Position numbers and translations under genes: made by a program. A stretch of DNA of 64,000 nt, from the NCBI GenBank assembly GCA_030562195.1, contig JAUJPP010000005.1, forward strand, positions 24,787,106 through 24,851,105, given 5' to 3'. Positions 25,333 through 37,374 of the stretch are shown one piece after another; the stretch's first letter is position 1; each line of letters starts with the position of its first letter. The notes beneath the pieces were generated by a model, which worked only from the letters and a program-made list of their open reading frames with translations, did not search any database and was not told the origin of the DNA. This stretch comes from Nipponacmea schrenckii (Eukaryota; Mollusca; Gastropoda; Lottiidae).

Positions 25333-25701
25333 CCGTTAAGACGGCAAAAGTTAAGCTCTCTTAACTATCAACCCTTCTTAAAAGTTAAGAGAGCTTAACG
25401 TTCACACGATAAAATGACAAGTGGCTTAAAATTCCTTCTCGAGTCATAAATACTGTCTGCGCATGCCGTGAAATGAACTACTTACGAAAAACATCCGGTT
25501 CAGTGTAAAATGGCGGCTTCTATGGATTCCGTCTGAACGGGGTATTAGTGGCTTAACGTTTAAACCCTTCTTCGAGCCACATCGGGAGCAGGTGAATGTA
25601 AGCCAGCTTAAAATCGCCTACTCCGCGTTCATACGACAAAGTTAAGCTCTCTTCGAGAAGGATTGATAGTTAAGAGAGCTTAACTTTTGCCGTCAGAACG
25701 G
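25333..25701. mobile_element. Foldback MITE, about 369 bp
   Basis: Terminal inverted repeats of more than 40 bp: the left end has 'gacggcaaaagttaagctct' (25340 on) and the right end has the complement finishing 'agcttaacttttgccgtc' at 25694. Homology extends weakly outward to CCGTT/AACGG. Each terminal repeat itself folds: 'gttaagctctcttaac' at 25350 is followed by 'gttaagagagcttaac' at about 25388, giving subterminal hairpins. No open frame for a transposase exists, so it would be non-autonomous. The target-site duplication is not clear. Confidence 0.85.
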
Positions 25702-25704
25702 TAA

Positions 25705-28700
25705 ATAACTCATGTAACTCATGCAGGTACTGCTCGATTCATAAGCTCCAAGAAAAGCACCAATCTCGGACAAATATACAATGTCGGTTCATTTAGTTCT
25801 TCATCGCTTGTAAAAAATCTACATACTCATACAGTTCCGGTGTTAACCTGATTTCAATGCTGGTTATTCACAATTGGGAAACGTAGACATCTGTGATTAT
25901 GTAGTTCATTAAATACTGAATGATATCATATTGGTTGAATACATATTTACGACTAGATAAATATAATGTTCTGTATAATAAAGGCTGGCGAAGGTGGAAA
26001 GCATCACATTTCATAGCTAACAGTGGAAAAGCTCATATCCAGATGTAAACCGACTGGATGGTTTCAAATCAAAACCTTTAAGGTCGATATGCTTTTAGAT
26101 TTTATCAGTAGCATGGTCGACTCGAACCCATCTTAACAGAGCATGGTCTAGAAACATATGAGAAATACCGAAAATGAATTCAATATCAATGACTTTGAGT
26201 AGTCGTAGTCCAAACATAACACAGATAATTTTTGTTTTTGATGTCTAGATGTATACATGCATCTTCTGCAATATCAAGTTGATAAGTCCCGATCTTCTTC
26301 ATGCGAATTAATCCTAGCGTCTGTTCTTTAATGAAATCATTTTTAGATCATAATATCTATTCTCTTAACCTATTCCAGATTATCAAATAATTCCGTAATC
26401 TCTTCGACGTTATCTCAGATTTTCACTTAAAAAAAGTCGTCTAAAAGTTACTTAATAATAACAATAATTAATCTAGTTTATCAGTAAACGTGATTGGTTC
26501 AGTCTTTAACGTCACGATTCTTGACCTATCGTATTATATTCGAATCCAATTATTCAACCCCTCTAACTTATATGAAATTTCTTGATAATTAAGGTAAATT
26601 TAATCTGTTCAAACGACTTTTAGGCGTGTTCTTATTTATGTAATTATCACGTACGTCGTCACATTTGATCACTTTTTCAATTAAAAAAAACCCAACATTT
26701 ATTGTGTTAATTTTCGGTAAACTTTCAATATCAAACCTGGTCAGATAGTCTAGGCGATGTTAGGAAGAAATGTCAAATGTAACTGTGGAATGAATCTTAT
26801 TCAGCCATTGATTTTAGGTACCTGTCCTTCGGTGACCATTGGCTATGCCGACAGATAGTAGGCCTATACAGAGATTATGCTCAGTTTGTAAAAGTCATAA
26901 ATATTGTACCAACCAAGTGGTGTCTAACCAATGTTTTAAAATTACGACGACTGACCAAGTTAATAAACGGTAGCTTTGGCTTTAAAGGTTTTATCAAATT
27001 GCAATAGTTATCTTTCTGAGGTTCAAAACATAATCTCTCCATATTGATCGTTACGAAGGTTGTCTGAAAAGATCTAAGCCAGTGAGATATTTTCATCCGA
27101 TTGAAACATATTTTTGCCACTAACAACAATTTAATCAATCAGAGACATACGAAAAGCAACTGTAGTAATACTATTGTTCTTGTAACCATTGGCATTCATA
27201 AAGTAGGCTACATCCAACACAGATACATACTTATTATGATCTCCACTAGAGAGGATCACGCCCCTTGACTTTCCATTGAACAGAAAGGGTTTGTAGTATA
27301 AAGGCATTGAAGTGAAAGAGTTTAGATAATCTGAGTATAGAATGACCATCAATAGCAAAATACTACCAGGAATTTTGACATTATGATGGTTGAATGACCA
27401 GTCGACAATTGAATTATTGTGGGAATGACTATTGAACACGTTATCACTTATAGCTTGAGAATGTCAAAAGTATCTTAAGAAAGGTGCTAAAGCTCTTGAC
27501 AACAGATCAGAAATATGTCAGATTCATGACAATTATTACATTTATACTGTTTTGAAGCATATGCTTTTAATGGTCAGCTTTGCCCTGCTTGACTTCCATT
27601 AGTTTTTTTAAAAGGAATAAAGGAAATATACCCGGAAAGAATTACTTTTTTAAGAGTGGCTGCTGAACCAAACTAACCCTTATTACGATCATGTCGTTCC
27701 TATGATAATATTAAAATTCATTACAGTGATATGCGAATCGAATATAATCGTTTATTTTTCACAACAACTATAGAATGTTTAAGGTTAGAAATGCCCCTTG
27801 TATCTTATTTCATTATATGATTATTACATTCTGACAATTTCTTTTGTCTTATGCGAATCTATTTTTTTTCATTAAAATAGTAGTATTATGTACATCTTAT
27901 ATGTTTTAGGTCTAGTTGAAAGCGGGAAATTCTCCGCGGTATTATTTGACTACTGGGGCTATTTATGACCTTATTTAAATCAATTTTACTCGGTGATAGA
28001 TGAATATGATGAGATGGACTTAAAAATAACTCTCCGGAATACACGCATTCGAAGCAATGATAGAAGAACAAGATTATTTTTCAATATATACAAGAATTCC
28101 CCATGGACGCTCTCTTCCTCTACCGTCTGATATTCTTCTAATTTTCACGACCCTTCACTTCACGTCATATTCAATTTCTACCTTTCCTTTGTAATTCATT
28201 CTCTTCTTCCTTCCCGTCTGTTTCACTTACATTTCTACTCTTTCCCCTTTCCTTACCTTCTTGATTTACTCTCAATGTCTCTTAATTTATTTACTTTAGC
28301 TGAAGCCGCTATCATATCTTACTGCCTAATTTACTCTTCTTGTCTGGTTTGATGATCAAATTTAAATCAAAGCTATGTACAATTCAATTGATGGTCTAAT
28401 AATTGATTTTTAACCAAGACAATTCCTGTTGGTCTCATCAGAGTAACACAAAGGTAATCCTGTTTAAAAACTACGAGTATCGAATGTACTTCTAATTCAT
28501 TAACAGTCCAACGCACAGCTAAGTGATATCACTTAATCTGTTTCAGTTCTCGTCTTATATCATCAAGGGTATTCACTATATTTCAGAAACTTACCTACAA
28601 AATGACCATGTATATTTATTGTCAAACTTATACGAGTGCACAACAAATTGTTCTTAATTACTTTTCAGATTTTACAAATTGATGTATGCATTCCGAAAAC

Positions 28701-30355
28701 CCCCAAGAATCCTATCTATCTATCTTGAAATTGCCAACAGTTCTATTTTAAATGTTTTAATGATGATGGGACATTACTGGTTTCTTTGCTACAACGTAAT
28801 ATATTTGATCAAAACTTCGGTATATAAAAAGCAACTGATTTATCACAATTGAAAATTGAAGAAAGAAGAATCTGTTTTAGTAATGTTCATGACAATTGTG
28901 CCTTAATGAAATTTAGGACATATAATGTTTCTTTAATATATTTATAACTGATTCAAACATAATAAAGTACATTATAAGAACAGTTCTAATGATATGGTAC
29001 ACATATAGCATAAGATTTATTATTAATGTATTTAAAAACCACAAGAGTTCATAAATCCTGCTAGAATACCAATAACTTTGTAAGGATATTAGAATCAAGT
29101 CGTTTAGGTCTGGAACAATGATCAATCTTAAACTGCTAGACTCAATCTATTCAACACAGAATTCAATTGACAACGCAAATAATAGAGGTGCTCAAAATAA
29201 ATGGAGACATAATGTCACTTCAATAAAAAACGTTTTGTGTTTTAAATTGTGGATCAGACAGTCTAGTCCTAAGATTGTTTAATTTAATTGCTTCTGGTAT
29301 TTTTTCTTAAACTATTTTGATGAACGTAGTAAAAATCATCTTCGAGATGAGATCAACGCAGTTTTTGGACATTGCTCGGAGTCAAATTAAATATTTGGTC
29401 CGCAATCTTACTTATAAAATTAATTTAAATATCATTTGTATCATGGGTAGTTTTGATAAACCATACCGGAAATAGATGCCCCGATTTCGTTAGGTTAGTA
29501 AATTCGTTTACAAATCTTATTTGCATCGTGATATTTTATATTAAAACTCATATACCATTATATGCCATTTAAGTCTAATTCTAGTTTTAGATTAATTTTA
29601 ACCATTTTCGAATCTTTAACTTTTAAATTGTGACTTTAAGTTTTGTTATAATCCTTCTTTCTCTAGATCTCCGAATAATAACATCCTGTTGACGGCAAAT
29701 GTGCTATCCAGGATGTTACACGATAAATATTCATTTTACTTTTCTATATATGGCAAATTGTGACATGTAAATTAAAACATGAAACCAAAGAGTCGAAACA
29801 AATGTGTTTTGAAATTGAGCTATTGTATTTCCTCTAGTTTCGACAATTTATAAAGAGCAATTTCCTTTCAGTTAAATACCTAGCCAAGCATCGACAAGAA
29901 TAGCTAATTTCAGATTCTAGAAGTATTCACACAAGATAAAAATGATACGAAGTGTGTTTAATAGCTTATTGATCGCTTTGAGAATCTGATTGAAATATTC
30001 TGGAAGTTGAAAGAGTAATACAGACCACTTGATAGTTTTGATATGTTAGAGCTTTAAACTATCGAATAGGTCAAGTGTTATGGCTTTTCAACATCAGATA
30101 AATACTTATGCAAAGACTCTTTGAAGAATTCAATTCATCTTTTTTCACAATACAGACGTGAATAAAATATACCTTGCCAGGCAAGGTCATATGCGCCCAC
30201 TGACAGAACTGGATTTGAATATAATCTTGACAGTACAGTAACAATCATCGGAATGAAATATCTAACCTTTAGTCTTACACTTTTTTTTGGGATGATAAAT
30301 TTATAATGTTACTAAGTTTCATTTAAATAATCTGTCGAGAATGTACCTTCTAACA
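25705..30355. other. AT-rich non-coding stretch
   Basis: No gene is recognised. Points of note are a pyrimidine-rich tract at about 28100-28290 (long runs of C/T on the plus strand) and the palindrome ccttgccaggcaagg at 30172-30186. Minus-strand open frames of 85 and 102 codons at 26881-27439 have no recognised domain and adjoin in different frames; they could be a decayed coding relic. Confidence 0.45.
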
Positions 30356-30359
30356 AGGC

Positions 30360-30860
30360 AATAAGTCATTTAATATTTTCGAAATTTTTATTTAATTTCA
30401 ATATGGTTTATTCTTTGGTGATAATATAGAATTTCAGCAAGCTTCGTCAAATTCCGTAAAGAATTGTGCCTTCTAGAGAGATTACGATATAAAAATTGAA
30501 CGCGTTTTCAAAAACAAGGGCAATAACTGATACTAAATATTTTACGTTTTATCTGATTTAATCGGGTCATTTGGTGGTAACAAATACTCAAGCCAAATTT
30601 CCTTCAAAATACATCATGAATTGTGCTTTCTAAAGTGTTTACAAGCCAAAATTAAACGCGTTTTCAAGAACAAAGGCAATACCTCCTACTAAATATTTTT
30701 CGATTCCGCTGGTTTACGATAGGGTTCATCCTTGGGTTCATCCGGAATCCGCCAGAAATTGTGCCTTCTGGAGTATTTACAAGCAATTTCGGACTGACGG
30801 ATCGAAGTATCGACCGATGGACAGACATGGGTATTTTGAAATATAGGACATTAAATGTGG
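30360..30860 (+). repeat. Dispersed repeat with three internal tandem blocks
   Basis: A block of about 140-190 bp containing 'gaattgtgccttct', 'gaacgcgttttcaa' and 'caataact' occurs three times (near 30455, 30610 and 30750), the third with only part of the block. The last block continues into 'gacggatcgaagtatcgacc' and 'gtgggcgtatata'. Related copies lie at 1640-1790, 8150-8650 (reverse) and 21000-21140. Confidence 0.65.
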
Positions 30861-30869
30861 GCGTATATA

Positions 30870-33800
30870 AATATAAGTTTACTCGCATACCAATTAATCA
30901 CATAGCAATATTATTTAGTTATTTAATGTTTCAAAACTCTGTTGGTGGACCAGATTGTCACTTTAACTTATTACCCGAATATTATACTCACTAAAATAAT
31001 TTTATGTTATGTGGCAGATGTCGCTTACTAAGCATTATTTACTCTTTCGGTACACTATTTCAGAGAATCCATTTAGTTATTTTTGGGGTAGAGACAACAG
31101 GTGTAATGATCCTGAATCCTAAGGTTTGGAGAAGCTTGAACCAATCACACTTAAATATGCCAAATTAAGGTTTCCATTTGACTTTAATTTGGAAGAAATC
31201 CCTAGACTTTTTGTACGACATAGTTTTCTACAAGAGTAAAATAAGTTCAATTTTTTTTAAAGATTACCTTTGTTTGTCGAGACTGAAATAAGCAGCTTGG
31301 GAAAAAAGTCAATTCAATTTGCAGGTTTTAATCAAATGCCTTTAATATATCCTATGCCAGACTGATCCCATAAGAAAACTATCTCTGAAGGTTGTAGACG
31401 GCAGGAACAAACAAATTTAATCGGAGTGAAATGTTGTCCTTTCGGCGTACTCTTTCTTTCGGTATTCGAGGATTTAATGTTATCGCAACTACGACAAATT
31501 AAATTTAAGGGACCAAATCAGAACCTACTAATTAAGGCAACGTTTGCTTCAAGCATATGCTGTTATAGGTTACAGGTGGCATTTCATTGGATTTTGGGGT
31601 ATATTTATACATTTTGAATTTTGAATTACAAAGCGACAATTGTACTTTGAAGCATTGGCCAATTCATTTTGTAACGACGAGATTATCATTTTATAGATGA
31701 AACTCAATCGAGAATTTTGGCAGCGTGATACCACCTTAGTAAGTACAGTAAGTGAGAAATCGTAGTGTCTGGTTTGGGCCTAATGACACTCGACACACGA
31801 TGATGTGGCGTGAGTTAATAGGTCTTCGCCATTGTCCAAAAAGACTGGTTGAATGGTAGTGTTTGGTTTGGTTATCTAGATGTGGACAACACATTATGAA
31901 TCCATTTTCTTATGACTGTTCTTGGACATGTAGGAATAGTCTATAGTATCGTGTAATTAAAACAATTTCAAGAAACTTACAATTGAACGTAGAGAATATT
32001 TAAATGATGACAATGAATATACCAAGAAAGGCCTTGGACAACCTTGTCAACAAGAAGTATTACAACTGGAGACAGTAATAGTAGAGCCTGTATATTATGG
32101 TCAATTATTAATCATTTTGATATATAATTATTATTTGTCGAGGAGAAAGATGGAAACAAGTGATTATTGTCATCTTTTAGTTTTAGTTCTTATTGTTTAT
32201 GGCAAAGTAACCTTCTCCAGCTATTTCTTGCCAAATGTTGCCACTACACCACAATTCTGGGAATATTTCGAATAGTTCGCACTATTCAGTACAAGAATTT
32301 TCACATTGTCAAGCTATCATGAACTCCATACTTATACCTTCGATGCAATAGCTACCTTCCATGTATCATGGAAGTTTGTAAATGAAGAGGTTTGAATTAC
32401 ACGCATTCAAATACAGCCAATCAGAAATCTTGACAGAAAGCTTCAGGATGTAAAGTACAGTAGAGGGCCCTTTATTTTTTAGAAATTTACAAAACTAAAT
32501 TATTAATTCGTACATGTATTTCATTTATTTTGTGAGAGTTCTATTGAATGCCAAATTTAGAATCATTGAAATATAAAATGCCATGTTCCAAATTTATCTG
32601 AAAAAACCAGTAACTCAGAGGCATCGTCGCTCTCCATAATATTGTCTTGTAAATAATAAGACGAATAACACCAAGAATGGCTGAATCAAACACGTGTATT
32701 CGACGTAATACCACAAACTGCTAGACGGTTCGTGTCAAGTGCCGTATTAGCTCTGAGTGTGTAAAAATATTTGCGATAAAAACAGTAATAGTATTGGACG
32801 GAACATTAAATTTTCCAACGGTGTACATTTTGAAGTCTACCCATATAATAGCTACCTTCCATCTACCCTTTTAAACGAATAACTAATCCCAGCATCTATT
32901 AAAAAAAGTGTGATTAAGAACAATTAATATGGTAGATCGAGTATAATGCAGTTTGTTTCTTGTACGTAAAATCAGAATCAGTGTAAAAGGTCGATATATA
33001 AGTTACATTAGGACCTATCTCTCTCGGGGTTTCCATAAAAAGAAAGACCCTGCCCTTGGGCATCGGGCTTTCGTTCAATGAAAGCCCTCGTTATTGGTCG
33101 TTATGAATAGTATATTGATACTTCTCTGGCCATAGAGGGTTGATGAATGTTTGCTGGATTCTTCCAAAATATAGCACGAAGTCTATCAAAATAATGTTAT
33201 CGAAATCGCATTAAAAGAAGTTTAACTCTCGATTTTCACATCAAACAAGTACAATAAGCAATCGAATAAGAATCAATTGCAGACTTGGCATTGGCCTCTA
33301 TTTTATTATACAAGATTTATTCTATTCATTTGCTTACTGCTCAGTTTGTAATTAAATGATTCGGTTAATGGAATTTTAATAGTGTACATTCAAACGCTCA
33401 TTATATGTTCATGAAATTTGCCTTGACTTTAATTTATTGTTTCTTCAAACCATTACTTTGTAACCGAATTGATTTCACATTTCTCATGCGTCTGTATTTA
33501 AGGTGGTAACTGTGTGAACAAGAACTCACTGTGTTTTATTACTACTCAAACATCCTTTATGGAGTTTGTACATTGTATTTTGTATTTCTGCTTTGTATCT
33601 ATTTTTGAAACCTGATTATTATCTTGGGTTTAATCATGGATTACTTTGGCATTGGTAGAAATTGAACTTCTTTATTAAGAAACCTGTAACGCCCGGGGAA
33701 TGTTTCAAATAACAATTCGCTTGATATGTTAACCATATGAAAACGGTAAACTGATCAGGTTTTTGAAGTCGTCGCAAAATAGGAAATATTGCCTAATGAC

Positions 33801-35420
33801 ATTTCAGATGTATTTTCATAAACAACATAATCTCAGATATCTTTAAAGAAATGTCCACAGAAATTACTTCCACTCGTCGTAATTATAAAATCCATCTCAG
33901 TTGCAAGATTATTTTTTAAATAAATTTAAACAGTAAAATACTTACCCCTTTTCCTTTACATTTAGATTGTTAGTGATATTTCTGTTCGAAACGCATCATA
34001 TTTACCAGTAATTAATCTTATAAAGTTAAAACCCACCTTAGTTAATAACATACTTGATGTATACTGGGCTAGAAACCCAATCCCCGTTGAGGATAATCTG
34101 TTAGCTATTCAACTGTTTGTTAATATATATACATGTACTAAAATCTTAAAATGTTCATTATATATACATATAAATGTAAGTCTAATTGAAACACTCATTT
34201 TGCTCCTAAATCATAACCATAGTTTAATCAAGATATGACCGTTTTTATGAGCCAGAATTTAATTGTCAAATTGTTAAAACGTAATATAACGGCTCTAAAT
34301 TGAAAAAAAAGTTGACAGTTAAAATAGGACCATTTTTCTCTGTAGTCTATTTACTCCCTTAGAATGTGTGCGCCCTAAAAAATTATTGATGAAGCACACG
34401 AATTCCAAATTACACTAAATTTTTAAAGTTGACATTTTTGTTGTTAATCCGTCTGCTCAATCTGAAAGTTATTTCAGTAAAAGAAAAACACGACAGAACA
34501 TTTCCAGACTTCAAAGACTAAAGAGCAAGTATTTATTGACGTAATACTCTGAAACAATTCATTATCTTATTGACAGTATCATTTCTCTCCTATCTATTTT
34601 TAACACCAGCTTTCTTAATTTTAGTCATAACTGTAACAAATAGATGTACTTTCAACCACATAAATAACTTCCTTACACATTCTGTTTGTTGAAAGGTATA
34701 CGCTTGTCAGATTCATTTATCAAACAAGCCCTTCATAGATTTTGTAACGTAAAACATCGCGAAGTAAATAATAGGTTTACTCTATTATCATTATGGTATA
34801 AGTTTCTATGACAGGCTGATGAGCTTAAGTGAGAAATTACACAATGGCTGCTAAATGAGATGAGGGTGGGTCATAACATAAATGCCAGGCGGAAAGGATA
34901 CAAACCTATTCTTTTCAGTCAATCTGGTTATTTCAAACATTCCGCTTTAATTTGAGACCGGATAAAAACAGTTTTTTAGGGTATAGAGCATCTTTGTCTT
35001 TAGACTCAAATGATGTGGTAGAATTATGGCCAGCAGCCCACAAATAACTTAATACCGTCTGAAACATGCTATAACAATTAGCCTTATTAAAGATAAATTG
35101 TGATTAATATCTATCGTTCAACAAGAACTGTGTTATTCCTTTGCGTGAGTAATACTATCATTTCAACCGATAAATTCCACTAATTAGGCAAGTCAACATC
35201 TACTTGAGGAAAATCGATTCTCCACTAATATTATTTTAACAAATATAATAGTACTAAACCTGTCAGTATAACTATCATTGAACATTTGGTATTTCTAATA
35301 TACCAGATCGTCTTTTTTGGCTTTGGGACTATTCGATTTTGGGTTGTATTAACCACTCACACACGGTACACACACAAACTTCTAAGTAACTAAGACAAAA
35401 TACCACATATTTATTTTTGA
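30870..35420. other. AT-rich non-coding stretch
   Basis: No gene, RNA gene or long repeat is recognised. A small GC-richer hairpin (gggctttcg..cgaaagccc-like) occurs near 33066-33088. Confidence 0.45.
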
Positions 35421-35499
35421 AAGCAATAAGTTACATTAACTACTGTATTTTTAGTGCTATGCCAATGATTTGCTATCGTATTTTTAATACTATGCCAAT

Positions 35500-35775
35500 G
35501 AAATTTACACGTCTGTAACGATCAAAGTCAACCTTTTTGATGAAAAAACTCCTGTAACAAAGATATGTACACTCCTGTAATGATGGGAGGTTTTGAGGAA
35601 GTAAATCTGTTTTTTATCTCTACAAACATATTTGTTTAATGCAATCTAGAAACAGAGATGTACACTCATGTAAAGATTGAAAGTTTTGATGAAGTAAATC
35701 TGTCCATTCTCTACAAACAGAGATACGTTAACTGCTTTAATGATTGAAGGTTTTGAAAAAGTAACTGTGTCCAGA
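35500..35775. repeat. About 100-bp tandem repeat, roughly 3 degenerate copies
   Basis: Blocks with 'acactcctgtaatgat', 'acactcatgtaaagatt' and 'actgctttaatgattga', each followed by 'ggttttga.gaagtaa' and 'ctctacaaaca', recur at about 35570, 35660 and 35730. Confidence 0.6.
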
Positions 35776-35779
35776 TTAC

Positions 35780-37065
35780 CATGCTCTTTATGAGATTTGT
35801 GTATTTGGATAGGTCTCTACGTGATAACATTTTTTGTACGCTTTGCATTTTCAGAACAGCTAAATAATAAAGATCATAGAATTTGTCGCTCACCTCTGTT
35901 TATACTGAAACTATGAATTACATTGAACCATAAGAAAAACAAATACTTTGAATCTATTTCATTATTTTTATATCCGAAACTATGTTTTCTGGCTACAAAA
36001 AGTTTATCAGTTTAGCGCAAGGATATCTGTTCTTAAAATAACTTTATCTGGTGTGTGAGGGACAACGCTTAGTAGCAGCTCTCCGGGGAAAAGAGACGAT
36101 TCTTACGTCTTAATTTTTTTAAAAGCTCTTGATCTTTATGCATAAATCAACATAAATGTATGAAAAGGATTACCGTTGATTTTTCTCCAAGGATAATGGC
36201 TATTCAAAAACAATTACTTCCGTTTGATATATTTAATGTGTGGTCTACCAGTCTGATAGTTGTGAAAAGAGAAGTTTTAGGTGGCTAAAGGCCATAAGCA
36301 CCTAATAGTCCGTTCGATGGGATGTTACTTCCATGGTTTGTATGGAATGGGATCGCCACCATTCACTCGCTTGCCTGTCATTTACATATTAGGGCGAATC
36401 TCTTTTATAATGGTTTTATCTTCAATTTTATAAAGTATGCATTTCTAGTCAGATAATAACACGACACAGAATAGTGAAGTCTTTAATTCACTGTGATGGT
36501 TTTATCAACCAGTTTCTTTCATCAGACTGACAGCTGATTCAGAATATTTATTTTCTGCCACATGTATTTGATGCATAATAATTGAGATTATTGTACGAAT
36601 TATATTTAAAAACCATTTTCTTAAACATTTGGCAGCCTCCATGAAGAGTTTTGGATCATGTTAAGTAACAAATCATTATCGGAGTTGCCAACTTTTTACT
36701 GGAACTGTATATCACTCTGAAATTATATGAATAATTCAAGAGTTCAGAAATAGTATTTTTATTACATGGCAATCGATGTAATCGATTGTCAAAGCTAGTT
36801 TTCTTTAGAATCAGGAAGCTCCATAGCTCAATTCGAAAATCGTATTTCTGTTTCGACCGAACAATTTTAAAATGAACTAGAATCGAAAAGAATATCCTAG
36901 ACTAAATCTGTGCTAGCGCGAAATGAGCTATTGCATGACGTACACTAATTTTATATCTGGTCTGTAGGGCTTATTTACAGATCGATTTTCCTCGGATTTA
37001 ATATGTTAATTATAAGAAGATTTATCTGACACAGTTGAAAAATACAAAATGTTGAAATTATTTGT
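35780..37065. other. AT-rich non-coding stretch
   Basis: Nothing recognisable beyond isolated short open frames. Confidence 0.45.
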
Positions 37066-37069
37066 CAAT

Positions 37070-37370
37070 CACTTTTTCTATTACTTCCGGTTTTGGTGTG
37101 ATGACTTCCGGTTTTTCAAAATCACGTCGGATGACCACATTTCCATTGTAAATAAGAAATGTGGACAAAAACTATATATATTAACTGTAATGCATATAGA
37201 GAATATTGACTTTCAATGACCTTGAAATTGTAAAAATTTTAAAATGTTCTTGACCTCATCTATCCATAGTTTTGCTTATATTACATGAGAAATTATAACT
37301 TCTGGTTGAATAGGCATCTCGAAATTGACATTTTTGCCACAGTTGTAGCTCTAGTATGTTGGATGTTGCA
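37070..37370. repeat. Second copy of the 'acttccggttt' dispersed repeat
   Basis: It carries the same paired 'acttccggtttt' motifs at about 37084 and 37107, then 'gactttcaatgaccttgaa' and 'tgttcttgacctcatctatcca', in the same order as at 860-1400. It is shorter than the first copy. Confidence 0.6.
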
Positions 37371-37374
37371 TTTA

